The notes: generated by a model not told the origin, from the sequence alone. DNA of 11,166 bases from Trueperaceae bacterium (GCA_029210865.1 JARGGE010000053.1:1-11166); one strand, 5' to 3'. Positions 1 to 7,142 are shown, counted from the first letter of the stretch. Numbers and translations are program-made.

Positions 1-1
1 T

Positions 2-301
2 CCCGAGGTGCGCATGGCGCGGCTCGCCGAGCGCGAACGCGCCCGCTACGGCCCGCGCGTCCTGCCCGGCGGCGACCTGCACGTACAGGTGGTCGCGTTC
101 GACGAGGTCGACGAGGCCTACGCCGCGCTCGAGGGGGAGGGCGACGGCTCGCTCGCGTACTGGCGGGCGGCGCACTGGGACGTCTTCGGCCGCGAGTGCG
201 CTCGCATCGGCCGCCTGCCGGCACCGGACATGCCGGTGGTCTGCTGCGCGTTCGAGGTGGTCGCCGTGGTGCCCGACTCGGGCGGCGATCCCGCGGCCTA
301 G
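2..301 (+). CDS. ASCH domain protein, 3' part (5' end outside window)
   Basis: The reading frame is open from the window edge and ends at TAG (299-301). The visible residues match the C-terminal half of ASCH-domain proteins of the YhfF type. They include a beta strand around VQVVAFDEVDEAYAALEGEG, then the family's hallmark run GDGSLAYWRAAHWDVFGREC, then a PDMPVVCCAFEVV strand. ASCH domains have a PUA-like fold and are thought to bind RNA or modified nucleotides; some members act as small RNases or coregulators. The exact substrate of this one cannot be read from the fragment. The codons at 8 (GTG) and 14 (ATG) are internal, because the family has more N-terminal sequence than would fit after them. 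No downstream partner is obvious: the next gene starts 134 bases later and has its own ribosome binding site. Confidence 0.8.
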   Translation, partial: PEVRMARLAERERARYGPRVLPGGDLHVQVVAFDEVDEAYAALEGEGDGSLAYWRAAHWDVFGRECARIGRLPAPDMPVVCCAFEVVAVVPDSGGDPAA

Positions 302-435
302 GGCGGCCTCCGCACCGTCCGCCTCCAGGACCGCCGAGGCCCATGACCGTTGCGGCCGTCGCCCGGACGCGCAGCGCTATGCTGGGCTCACCGCCGCGGC
401 GGCGTTCGTCGCTCGTCGACCAAAGGAGGTCCGCC
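302..435 (+). promoter_or_regulatory. Intergenic region with possible -10 (TATGCT) and strong RBS for the secreted protein gene
   Basis: This 134-base gap separates the ASCH gene from the secreted-protein gene. A TATGCT hexamer at 378-383 resembles a -10 element. The best upstream -35-like match (TTGCGG, 350-355) is 22 bases away, which is too far, so the promoter call is weak. A clear Shine-Dalgarno run AAAGGAGG lies at 422-429, six bases before the ATG at 436, and fixes the start of the next gene. Nothing else is seen here. Confidence 0.4.
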
Positions 436-1005
436 ATGCTCCACCCCATCGTCCGCAGGCTCGTGGCTCTGCTGCTGGTCGTCGCCCTCGGCGGCGCGCA
501 GGCGTTCCAGTGGACGCCGTTCGAGTTCCCTGCCGGCGACCAGGGCTACACGATGGAGGTCGTCACCGAGGAAGGGACGTCGCGCGTCGACATCGACATC
601 GTCGATCGCGGCGGCTCGTACGACGTCACGACGACGATGGCGCTCGACCAGGTCGGCCTCGCCCAGGACGACCTGAGCGACGCGATGTTCGGCGGGGCGG
701 GCCTCGCCATGTTCGGCTTCGGCCCGATGATGTTCTTCGGCCCCAGCTTCTTCCTCCTGCCGATGCTGCTCGGCGAAGAGGACATCGCGGTGCAGGAGAC
801 GCCGATCCGCGTCATGGGGATGGGCACCATGTACATGGACCGCGAGGAGGTCGTGGCGGGGCAGACCTGCGTCGTGATCCGGATGGAGCTCGAGGGCGGC
901 GACGAGCTGGAGTTCGCGGTCGCCGAGGGCGTGCCGCTCCCCTGCTTCAGCCGCTACGGCTCGGGCAGCGACGCGATCGAGGTGCGCTTGATCGACGTCC
1001 GCTGA
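436..1005 (+). CDS. Secreted protein of unknown family, 189 aa, with signal peptide
   Basis: I do not recognise the family. The ATG at 436 is chosen because AAAGGAGG sits six bases upstream and because the protein then opens with a signal peptide: an Arg-Arg pair (residues 7-8), a Leu/Val-rich core and a likely cleavage after AQA at residue 23. The mature part has alternating polar and hydrophobic strands (for example SRVDIDIVDRG and SYDVTTTMAL), suggesting a beta-rich extracytoplasmic domain. Residues 84-112 form an unusual Met/Phe/Gly/Pro-rich hydrophobic stretch (MFGFGPMMFFGPSFFLLPML), possibly a membrane-contacting loop or second anchor. Cys145 and Cys170 are the only cysteines and could form a disulfide. 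It is the first of three co-directional envelope-protein genes. A longer in-frame extension to 196 exists but reads as low-complexity shadow. Confidence 0.8.
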   Translation: MLHPIVRRLVALLLVVALGGAQAFQWTPFEFPAGDQGYTMEVVTEEGTSRVDIDIVDRGGSYDVTTTMALDQVGLAQDDLSDAMFGGAGLAMFGFGPMMFFGPSFFLLPMLLGEEDIAVQETPIRVMGMGTMYMDREEVVAGQTCVVIRMELEGGDELEFAVAEGVPLPCFSRYGSGSDAIEVRLIDVR

Positions 1006-1045
1006 GCGTCGGCGCGCCGCCCGGCGCGGCCAGCGAGGAGGGCCC

Positions 1046-1516
1046 ATGAGCGCCCGCCGTTGGCTCGTCGTCACCGCCGTCCTGATCGCCGTCCTGATCG
1101 CGCTCGCCGCGCTGGCCATGGCGCTTCGGCCGAGCGAGGTCGCGTTCGATCCCGACACCCCCGAAGGCACCGTGCAGCGCTACGTGGTCGCCGTGATCGA
1201 CGGCGACCTGGCGCTGGCGCGGTCGACCTTCGCCGCGGACCTCGCGGCGCGCTGCCCGGCGTCGTCCTTCGCTGCCCGAGTCCGCGAGGGCCTCTGGTGG
1301 GGCGAGGCGGTGGACCGCGACGAGTGGCACGTCCTGCTGCTCGAGACGGCGACCCTGAGCGACGGCCAGGTGCGCCTGCGGGTGCGCGTGGAACGCCTCG
1401 CTGCCGCGCCGCCGTTCGACGTCGGGACGAGGACGAGCGAGCACGCCTTCGTGCTCGCGTTCGAGGACGGCGCCTGGCGCCTCACCTCGTTCGATTGGCC
1501 GAGCCCGTGCTTCTGA
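1046..1516 (+). CDS. Small membrane-anchored protein with NTF2-like-looking extracytoplasmic domain, 156 aa
   Basis: GAGGAGGG at 1035-1042 precedes the ATG at 1046 and supports this start. Residues 1-27 are a short positive N-terminus (MSARR) followed by one long Leu/Ala/Ile/Val membrane span, so the protein is anchored with its body outside. The body begins DTPEGTVQRYVVAVIDGDLALARSTF. It ends with alternating strands including LRVRVER and AFVLAFEDGAWRLTSFDWP. That layout (helix pair, then sheet ending in a W-x-L-T-x-F strand) resembles the SnoaL/NTF2-like DUF4878 class of lipoprotein domains; this is a fold guess, not a family match. No lipobox cysteine is seen after the span. It lies 40 bases after the secreted-protein gene and 49 before the DUF5671 gene, so the three are probably co-transcribed. 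Confidence 0.75.
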   Translation: MSARRWLVVTAVLIAVLIALAALAMALRPSEVAFDPDTPEGTVQRYVVAVIDGDLALARSTFAADLAARCPASSFAARVREGLWWGEAVDRDEWHVLLLETATLSDGQVRLRVRVERLAAAPPFDVGTRTSEHAFVLAFEDGAWRLTSFDWPSPCF

Positions 1517-1565
1517 CGCCGGGACTGGCGCGCAGGCGTTCGCGGCTCGGACGGAGGCGGTGCCC

Positions 1566-3077
1566 ATGATCTTCGGGTTCGCGTTCGTCCTGTTGACGCT
1601 GCTCGTGCCGGGGTCGGTCATCGCGGTGATCGTCGCCGCCCGGGACCGCACCCCTCCGGCCGACCCCGGGATGGGGACCGTGCGGCGGCTGTTCGTCTAC
1701 CTGCTGGCCGCGCTCGGCCTGATCGCGGGCGCCAACGGCGTCGCCTGGCTGCTGCAGGCGGTGGTCGGCACCGCGATCGGCGACGCCTCGCTGACCGGCG
1801 ACACGACGATCGCGCTGGGGGTGGCGCTCACCGCGGTGGGCGTGCCGGCGTGGCTGGCGTTCTGGGCGGTGGCGCAGCGCGCCGTGCGCGCGAGCCCGCA
1901 CGAGGCGTCGTTCCTGCTCCGCCATGTCTACCTGTACGCGCTCCTCACCGCCTCGGTGGCGACCGCCGCGATCGCGGCCGTCGAGCTGCTCGCCGCCGCG
2001 ATGGGCGTGGCGACCGAGGCGGGCCGCACGCTCCGGCTCCTGCAGGTCTATGGGGTCGCGGTGGCGGCCCTGGCGGTGCTGGCGCTCGCGACCGGGAGCG
2101 CCCTGCAGCACGTCCTCGACGCCGCCTACCGGGCGCTGGCGGGGCAGCCGCCGCTGTGGGCCACCACGCCGCCGTTGGCCTCGAACGCGGTGCGGGTCCT
2201 CGCGGCCGACGCGCTGGTGGCGGCGCTCGTGTGGTGGTGGTACGGCCACCGGCTGGCGCGTCCCGCCGACGACGGGTGGCCGCGGGCGGCGGCGACGTAC
2301 GCGTTCGGGATCTTCCCCGGTGCCGCGGCCGTGGTGGCCGCCGCCAGCGTCCTGCTGTACCAGGCGCTGCAGGTCGCCTTCGGCGCCGGCCCGGCGGTCG
2401 AGCGCTTCGCGGTGCTGCCGGGCGTGCTCGCGACGCTCGTGGTGGGGGGTGGGGTGTGGGCGGTCCACGACGCCCGCGCCCGGGCCGAGGCGGCGCTCGA
2501 CCCCGCGCAGGCCCGCGCGGGGCGCCGGACGAGCGACCACCTGCTGGTGGCCATCGGCCTCGTCGCGGTGGCGGTCGGGCTGGTGCAGGCGCTGTCGGCC
2601 GCCCTCGGCGCCGTGGCGCCGGCGGCGACGACGCTGCACGGCGACGCCTGGCGGGATCCGACGATCCTGGGGCTCACGCTGCTCGCGGTGGGCGGTCCGC
2701 TGTGGGCGACCGTCTGGAGCCGGCTGCAGCGGCGCGCCCACGCCGAGACCGACCCCGAGCGCTCGGCTGCCGTGCGTCGCGTCTACCTGACGATCGCCTT
2801 CGGCGTCGGCGTCGCGGTCGCGTTGGTGGCCGCGAGCGTGGCGCTCTACGAGGTCGTGGTGGCCGTGTTGGACGGGCGCGGCCCGGCCGTGCTCTGGGAC
2901 CTGCGCACCAGCCTGGCCGTCGCGGTCGTGGCCGGTGGGGTCGGTGGGTACCACGGGGCCGTCCTCCGCGAGGACCGGACGGCGTCGGCCGCGGCCGCCC
3001 CGCCCGGTCCCGCGCGCCCGGCCGGAGGTCCTGGTGCTCGCGCGCCGGCTCGACGCCGACGTCGTGCGGCGGCTTGA
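1566..3077 (+). CDS. DUF5671-type polytopic membrane protein (C-terminal tail lost by apparent frameshift)
   Basis: The ATG at 1566 is preferred over the GTG at 1560 because GGAGG lies at 1553-1557 with normal spacing. The product is a long chain of Ala/Val/Leu-rich membrane helices arranged as repeats. Each unit has an Arg-rich linker and a helix opening with a 'xxRxxYLY' type motif: TVRRLFVYLLAALGL near the start, ASFLLRHVYLYALL, then AAVRRVYLTIAFGVGV near the end. A phrase of the type GxPxWxxxWxxxQRRA recurs before two of them, so the gene looks built by internal duplication, as in DUF5671 proteins. Function is unknown; it sits in the cytoplasmic membrane. From about residue 480 the frame degenerates into a Pro/Ala/Arg-rich tail ending at 3077, while a good protein frame continues one base off to 3243 (listed separately). 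Confidence 0.8.
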   Translation: MIFGFAFVLLTLLVPGSVIAVIVAARDRTPPADPGMGTVRRLFVYLLAALGLIAGANGVAWLLQAVVGTAIGDASLTGDTTIALGVALTAVGVPAWLAFWAVAQRAVRASPHEASFLLRHVYLYALLTASVATAAIAAVELLAAAMGVATEAGRTLRLLQVYGVAVAALAVLALATGSALQHVLDAAYRALAGQPPLWATTPPLASNAVRVLAADALVAALVWWWYGHRLARPADDGWPRAAATYAFGIFPGAAAVVAAASVLLYQALQVAFGAGPAVERFAVLPGVLATLVVGGGVWAVHDARARAEAALDPAQARAGRRTSDHLLVAIGLVAVAVGLVQALSAALGAVAPAATTLHGDAWRDPTILGLTLLAVGGPLWATVWSRLQRRAHAETDPERSAAVRRVYLTIAFGVGVAVALVAASVALYEVVVAVLDGRGPAVLWDLRTSLAVAVVAGGVGGYHGAVLREDRTASAAAAPPGPARPAGGPGARAPARRRRRAAA

Positions 3078-3243
3078 GGCTCGTTGGGGCGCGCGCCTGA
3101 CGGTGGGGTGGCGAGAGGACGGGGACGGTCCGACGGCCGTCGTCGACGTCGACGCGCTGGCGGCGCGCATCGAGGCCGTCGCGGCCCCACGTGTGGCCGT
3201 GTGGATCGGGGCGGACGGCGTGGAGGTGGTGCCCGTCGCGTAG
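3013..3243 (+). pseudogene. Out-of-frame C-terminal segment of the DUF5671 protein
   Basis: About 77 codons in the frame +1 relative to the preceding gene look strongly protein-like: they start around RARPEVLVLARRLDADVV and end WIGADGVEVVPVA. Two alternating strand/helix units are visible, one ending LTVGWREDGDG and one built on VDVDALAARIEA. The segment has no start codon or ribosome binding site of its own that I would trust. It overlaps the C-rich junk tail of the DUF5671 frame at 3013-3077. The simplest reading is that it is the soluble cytoplasmic tail of the same protein, put out of frame by one extra base (or two missing bases) in the G/C-run-rich stretch around 2990-3024. It could also be a base-calling error in the assembly, in which case the intact gene spans 1566-3243. 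Confidence 0.6.
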
Positions 3244-3299
3244 CGGGAACCGGGGGCGGCCGTGCCCACGGCGGGTTCGGTGCCGCGCCAAGGAGCGCC
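3244..3299 (+). other. Short intergenic stretch with a small hairpin
   Basis: Between the DUF5671 tail and the operator-like repeat there is a perfect 6-base inverted repeat, GCCGTG/CACGGC, at 3259-3272. It starts 16 bases after the TAG and could act as a terminator or processing hairpin, but there is no T-run after it and short GC palindromes are common in DNA this rich. Low confidence. Confidence 0.25.
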
Positions 3300-3341
3300 C
3301 TACTGCGAAGCGAGCCACGCAGATCGACTTCGTAGTAGAGT
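3300..3341 (+). promoter_or_regulatory. Inverted repeat overlapping a TANNNT -10 box: likely operator/promoter of the AlbA_2 regulator
   Basis: The arms CTACTGCGAAG (3300-3310) and CTTCGTAGTAG (3328-3338) are reverse complements except at one position, with 17 bases between them. The right arm overlaps TAGAGT (3336-3341), a TANNNT-type -10 element. That element ends 7 bases before the ATG at 3349, the spacing of leaderless transcripts. No good -35 is seen 16-18 bases upstream. A repeat over the -10 box just before a gene for a DNA-binding protein suggests autoregulation. The structure is seen; the binding protein and mode are inferred. Confidence 0.5.
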
Positions 3342-3348
3342 GCGGAGC

Positions 3349-4710
3349 ATGAAGCTCGAGACGCTGCGGCGTCAGCCCGAGGGGAAGACCCTCGAGTACA
3401 AGCGCGACCTGTCGTCCCCGACGCCCGCACTCCGGACGTTGGTGGCGTTCGCGAACGCTGCCGGCGGCCGCCTGGTCCTCGGTGTCGAGGACGGCGCACG
3501 CACCGTCGTCGGGGTGACCGAGCCGTTGGCGCTCGAGGAGCGGATCGCGAACCTCGTCGCGGACGCGATCGAGCCGCGGTTGTTGCCGGAGATCGAGGTC
3601 CTGCCATGGCGGAGCACGCACGTCCTGGTGGTGACCGTCCACCCCAGCGCCCTGCGTCCCCACCACCTGGTGGCGGAGGGCCCGGCACGCGGCACGTACG
3701 TGCGGCTCGGCTCCGCCAACCGGCAGGCCGACGCCGCGCTCGTCGCCGAGCTCGGCCGGCGTTCAGGGGCCGGTGGCTTCGACGAGGAGCCGCTGCCCGA
3801 CCTCGGTGCCGAGGCCATCGACGTGGATGCCGCTGCGCGGTCGTTCGTGACGTCGCGCACCCTGCGCCCACGTGACCTGGAGACGTTGGGCCTGGTCCGA
3901 CGGGTCCAGGGACGCCTGGTGCCGACGGTCGGGGGGATGGTGCTCTTCGGCCGGGATCGACTCGCCCTCTTCCCGGACGCCTACCTGCAGGTGGGGCGGT
4001 TCGCCGGCACGGCGCGCGTCGACCTCGTGGATCGGGCTGATCTCACGGACTACCCGGTCGATGCGATCGATCAGGCGGTTCGGTTCGTGGAGCGGAACAC
4101 CCGGTTGGGGATGGCGGTGGGCCGCGTGCGCCGCACCGACGTGCCAACGGTGCCACCCGCGGCCCTCCGGGAGGCGCTCGTGAACGCCGTCGTCCATGCC
4201 GACTACGCGCAGCGAGGCGCCCCTGTCCGCGTGGCCGTGTTCGACGATCGCGTCGAGGTGGAGAACCCCGGCGTGTTGTTGCCCGGCCTCACCATCGAGG
4301 ACCTCCGCGACGGCGTCTCGCGCGTGCGCAACCGCGTCTTGGCCCGCGTGTTCCACGAGTTGGGACTCGTGGAGCAATGGGGTACGGGCGTTCGGCGGAT
4401 GGTGGCTGCCTGCGTCGAGGCTGGGCTCCCTGAGCCGGCGTTCGCGGAACTGGGCCTGCGCTTCCGCGTCACGATCCGGACGGACCCTTCGGCCGCGCCG
4501 TCCCTCGACGACGTCGACGAACGCATCGTCGCGTTCCTCGGGGACGACGCCGGCCGCTCGACGGCCGCGATCGCCGCCCACGTCGGGCTCTCGACGCGTG
4601 CGGTGCAGCATCGACTCGCCTCGCTGAGCGAACGCGGGTTGGTGGTCGTCCTCGGCTCCGGTCCGCGCGACCCGCGTCGGCGCTGGTTCGCGGTGGGGAC
4701 CGCCCGATGA
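3349..4710 (+). CDS. AlbA_2 / HATPase_c_4 / HTH ATP-binding transcriptional regulator, 453 aa
   Basis: This is a typical predicted regulator of the Schlafen-AlbA_2 class. Residues about 10-125 form the AlbA_2 domain: LEYKRD near residue 15, AFANAAGGRLVLGVED at 33-48, and GTYVRLGSANRQA around 115-127. Residues about 270-375 are the HATPase_c_4 region, with REALVNAVVHADY (274-286), ENPG (305-308) and EQWGTGVRRM (342-351). Residues about 388-435 are a helix-turn-helix (TAAIAAHVGLSTRAVQHRLA). The ATG at 3349 is chosen because the domain starts just after it and a TANNNT box sits 7 bases before it. A GGAG at 3344-3347 is too close to serve as a normal RBS, so a leaderless message is likely. The possible earlier start at 3262 would run through the inverted repeat. 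It overlaps the next gene by four bases (ATGA), implying co-translation. The ligand is unknown. Confidence 0.9.
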   Translation: MKLETLRRQPEGKTLEYKRDLSSPTPALRTLVAFANAAGGRLVLGVEDGARTVVGVTEPLALEERIANLVADAIEPRLLPEIEVLPWRSTHVLVVTVHPSALRPHHLVAEGPARGTYVRLGSANRQADAALVAELGRRSGAGGFDEEPLPDLGAEAIDVDAAARSFVTSRTLRPRDLETLGLVRRVQGRLVPTVGGMVLFGRDRLALFPDAYLQVGRFAGTARVDLVDRADLTDYPVDAIDQAVRFVERNTRLGMAVGRVRRTDVPTVPPAALREALVNAVVHADYAQRGAPVRVAVFDDRVEVENPGVLLPGLTIEDLRDGVSRVRNRVLARVFHELGLVEQWGTGVRRMVAACVEAGLPEPAFAELGLRFRVTIRTDPSAAPSLDDVDERIVAFLGDDAGRSTAAIAAHVGLSTRAVQHRLASLSERGLVVVLGSGPRDPRRRWFAVGTAR

Positions 4711-6173
4711 CCCCCGATCGCCGCGCCGTCCACCCCGACCTCCGCCGCGCGCCGCTGGCGGCGGTCCCCTTCCACTGGCGCTGGGCCCTGCCGTTCTGGC
4801 GGTGGGCGACGGGGCTCGCCCGGCCGGTGCCGCGGGCGGGGGTGGACGTCGCCGACCACGCCGAGGCGGGGGTCCCCGTCCGCGTCTATAGGCCCCAGGC
4901 CGGCGCCGCGGGCGGGGCGCTGTTGTGGTTGCACGGCGGCGGCCTGATCGTCGGGCGACCGGCCATGGACGACGGCCGCTGCGTCGGGTGGGCCCGCGAA
5001 CTGGGCCTGGTCGTCGTCTCGGTGGACTACCGCTTGGCGCCGGAGCATCCCTTCCCCGCCGCGCTCGACGACGCGCACGCTGCGTGGACGTGGCTGCAGG
5101 CGTCCACCGGTACGCTTCGCGTCGACCCGGCGCGCCTCGCCGTCGGCGGCGCGAGCGCCGGCGCGGGGCTGGCCGCCTGCCTGGCGCAGCGGCTGCGCGA
5201 CGAGGGGGGCGTGCAGCCCGCCGCCCAGCTGCTCGTCTACCCGATGCTCGACGACCGCACGGCCGCGCGCCGCGAACTCGACGGCGGGCATCTCGTCTGG
5301 TCCAACCGCAGCAACCGCACCGGGTGGTCCGCGTACCTCGGCGGGCCGGCGGGCGCACCGGACCTGCCCGCCTACGCCGTCGCCGCGCGCTGCGACGACC
5401 TCGGCGGCCTGCCGCCGGCCTGGATCGGCGTAGGCGCCCTCGGCCTCTTCCTCGAGGAGGACCGCGCCTACGCGGCGCGGCTCCGAGCCGCCGGCGTCGC
5501 GACCGAGCTCCTCGAGGTACCCGGCGCCCCGCACGGCTTCGACGCGCTGGCGCCCGACGTGCCGCTGTCGCGGGACTTCGCGGCGGCGCAGACGGCGTTC
5601 CTCTGTGATCGGCTCGTGGCGGCGCCCGCGCGCCGCATCGAGGTCGTCGAGGCCGACCCGGCGTGGGCGGTCCGCTTCGAGGAGCTGCGCGCCATGATCG
5701 CCCCCGCCCTGGACGGGATCGCGCTGGCCATCGAGCACGTGGGCAGCACCGCGGTGCCGGGCCTCGCCGCCAAGCCGATCGTCGACCTGGACGTGGTCGT
5801 CGCCGACGAGGCCACCAGCGTCGAGGCCATCGCGCGGCTCGAGCGCCTCGGCTACCGGCACGTCGGCGACCGCGGGGTGCCGGGGCGCGAGGCCTTCGAG
5901 CGCCCGCCGGGCACGCCGCCGCACCACCTGTACGTGCGCCGGCGTGCGGGCGTGGCGCTCGAGAACCACCTGCGCCTGCACGACCGGCCGCGCGCCGACC
6001 CCGAGCGGGCGCGCGCCTACGGCGACCTCAAGCGCCGCCTGGCCGAGGCCCATCCCGACGACATCGACGCCTACGTCGCCGGCAAGACGGCCTTCATCGC
6101 GGACGTGCTGCGCGAGGAGGGGATGGCGGCGGCGGACCTGGACGAGGTGGAGGCCGCGAACCGGCCACGGTGA
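4707..6173 (+). CDS. Fusion protein: HSL-type alpha/beta hydrolase + GrpB (nucleotidyltransferase-fold) domain, 488 aa
   Basis: Residues about 1-305 are an alpha/beta hydrolase of the hormone-sensitive-lipase/acetyl-hydrolase family. It has the oxyanion HGGG at 76-79, DYRLAPEHPFPAAL at 107-120, nucleophile elbow GASAG (148-152, Ser150) and His276 in GAPHGFD. At the place where relatives have the catalytic Asp (pattern G-T-L-D-L-F), this protein has GALGLF with Gly246, so the triad looks incomplete unless Glu250, Glu251 or Asp252 compensates. Residues about 310-472 are a complete GrpB domain: EADPAWAVRFEELRAMI, EHVGSTAVPGLAAKPIVDLD with the GS (346-347) and D-x-D (360/362) of the nucleotidyltransferase fold, then HHLYVRRR and ENHLRLHDRPRADPERARAY. 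There is no stop or start between the halves. The start overlaps the stop of the AlbA_2 regulator gene (ATGA). The role of GrpB domains is poorly known. Confidence 0.9.
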   Translation: MTPDRRAVHPDLRRAPLAAVPFHWRWALPFWRWATGLARPVPRAGVDVADHAEAGVPVRVYRPQAGAAGGALLWLHGGGLIVGRPAMDDGRCVGWARELGLVVVSVDYRLAPEHPFPAALDDAHAAWTWLQASTGTLRVDPARLAVGGASAGAGLAACLAQRLRDEGGVQPAAQLLVYPMLDDRTAARRELDGGHLVWSNRSNRTGWSAYLGGPAGAPDLPAYAVAARCDDLGGLPPAWIGVGALGLFLEEDRAYAARLRAAGVATELLEVPGAPHGFDALAPDVPLSRDFAAAQTAFLCDRLVAAPARRIEVVEADPAWAVRFEELRAMIAPALDGIALAIEHVGSTAVPGLAAKPIVDLDVVVADEATSVEAIARLERLGYRHVGDRGVPGREAFERPPGTPPHHLYVRRRAGVALENHLRLHDRPRADPERARAYGDLKRRLAEAHPDDIDAYVAGKTAFIADVLREEGMAAADLDEVEAANRPR

Positions 6174-6198
6174 CCGGTTCGGGCGCCGCACGCCGTCC

Positions 6199-6227
6199 TT
6201 GCATCGCGCGCCGTCGCGCCCTACCCT
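6199..6227 (+). promoter_or_regulatory. Leaderless promoter for the tandem PhnB-like VOC gene
   Basis: TTGCAT (6199-6204) and TACCCT (6222-6227) are separated by exactly 17 bases. The -10 hexamer ends 5 bases before the ATG at 6233, so transcription should begin at or beside the start codon. No Shine-Dalgarno sequence is seen, in agreement with a leaderless mRNA. This is the best-formed promoter in the window. It shows that the VOC gene need not depend on readthrough from the hydrolase-GrpB gene 59 bases upstream. Confidence 0.6.
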
Positions 6228-6232
6228 CGTCC

Positions 6233-7141
6233 ATGGCTGCCGATCGGATCGTCCCCTGCATCTGGCTCGACGACCAAGCCGAGGCCGCGGCCTCCTTCTA
6301 CGTCGCCGCCTTCCCCGAGGGGCGCGTCGACGCGGTCGCGCGCTACCCGCGCACGGGTGGCAACCCGTCGAACCGGCCGCCGGGCAGCGTCCTGACGGTC
6401 GGCCTCACCCTCGCTGACCCGCGCTTCACGCTGCTCAACGGTGGGCCTGTGTTCAAGCCCAACCCGAGCGTCTCGTTCCACGTCCACCTGCCCGACGCCG
6501 CCGCCGTCGACGCGCTGCACGCCGCGCTGGGCGCGGGGGGCATGGACCTGATGCCGCTCGGCGCCTACCCGTGGAGCCCGCGCTTCGTCTGGCTACAGGA
6601 CCGCTTCGGCGTCTCCTGGCAGCTGATGGCGCGGGCCGACGCCGCGCGGCCGACGGTGGTGCCGGCGATCATGTTCGCCAGGCCGCACCATGGCCGGGCG
6701 CGCGATGCGATCGCCGCCTACGTCGCCGCGCTGCCCGGGTCGCGCGTCGTCCACGTCGAGGACTTCGGCGAGGGCGAGGGGGGCGAGGTCGGCACCGTCA
6801 AGCAGGCCGCCCTCGAGCTGCTCGGCCAACCGGTCGTCGCGATGGACGGTGGACCGGGCCACGCCTTCGGCTTCGACGAGGGGGTCTCGCTGCAGGTGAT
6901 GTGCGCCGACCAGGCCGAGGTCGACCGCGTCTCGACGGCGCTCGCGGCCGACGGTGGTGAGGAGGGCCCCTGCGGCTGGGTGCGCGACCGCTTCGGCCTG
7001 TGGTGGCAGGTGGGCACGGTGCAGGTGGGCGCCTGGATGGCCTCGGACGACGAGGCCGCGCGCGACCGGGTGTTCCACGCCCTGCTGCCGATGCACCGGC
7101 TCGACCTGGCCGCGCTCGAGCGCGCGTACCGAGGAGGGTGA
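6233..7141 (+). CDS. PhnB-like VOC family protein with two tandem domains, 302 aa
   Basis: The protein has two copies of the PhnB-like vicinal-oxygen-chelate domain (once annotated as 3-demethylubiquinone-9 3-methyltransferase). Copy one covers residues about 5-133, from IVPCIWLDDQAEAAASFY to LQDRFGVSWQL. Copy two covers about 142-262, from VVPAIMFARPHHGRARDAI to VRDRFGLWWQV. In copy one, FTLLNGGP followed by SVSFHVH is the usual core; in copy two, ALELLGQPVVAMDGGP followed by GVSLQVM matches it. The C-terminus (FHALLPMHRLDLAALERAY) is also typical. The activity is not established; relatives are presumed metal-dependent or ligand-binding detoxification or resistance proteins. Its ATG is set by the leaderless promoter. 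The stop is one base from the DUF6958 GTG, so the two genes form an operon. Confidence 0.9.
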   Translation: MAADRIVPCIWLDDQAEAAASFYVAAFPEGRVDAVARYPRTGGNPSNRPPGSVLTVGLTLADPRFTLLNGGPVFKPNPSVSFHVHLPDAAAVDALHAALGAGGMDLMPLGAYPWSPRFVWLQDRFGVSWQLMARADAARPTVVPAIMFARPHHGRARDAIAAYVAALPGSRVVHVEDFGEGEGGEVGTVKQAALELLGQPVVAMDGGPGHAFGFDEGVSLQVMCADQAEVDRVSTALAADGGEEGPCGWVRDRFGLWWQVGTVQVGAWMASDDEAARDRVFHALLPMHRLDLAALERAYRGG

Positions 7142-7142
7142 C

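Noticed and set aside
1482..3269. Long minus-strand open frame (595 codons) opposite the DUF5671 gene
   Set aside because: It is Arg/Pro/His-rich with no family signal and mirrors the GC-rich third positions of the real plus-strand gene.
3262..3348. Earlier GTG start for the AlbA_2 regulator
   Set aside because: The added residues would run through the inverted repeat and show no domain similarity; the ATG at 3349 fits the family start.
4203..6191. Long minus-strand open frame (662 codons) opposite the regulator and hydrolase-GrpB genes
   Set aside because: It is an antisense shadow: composition is Arg/Ala/Gly-rich and low in recognisable motifs, while the plus-strand frames carry clear domains.
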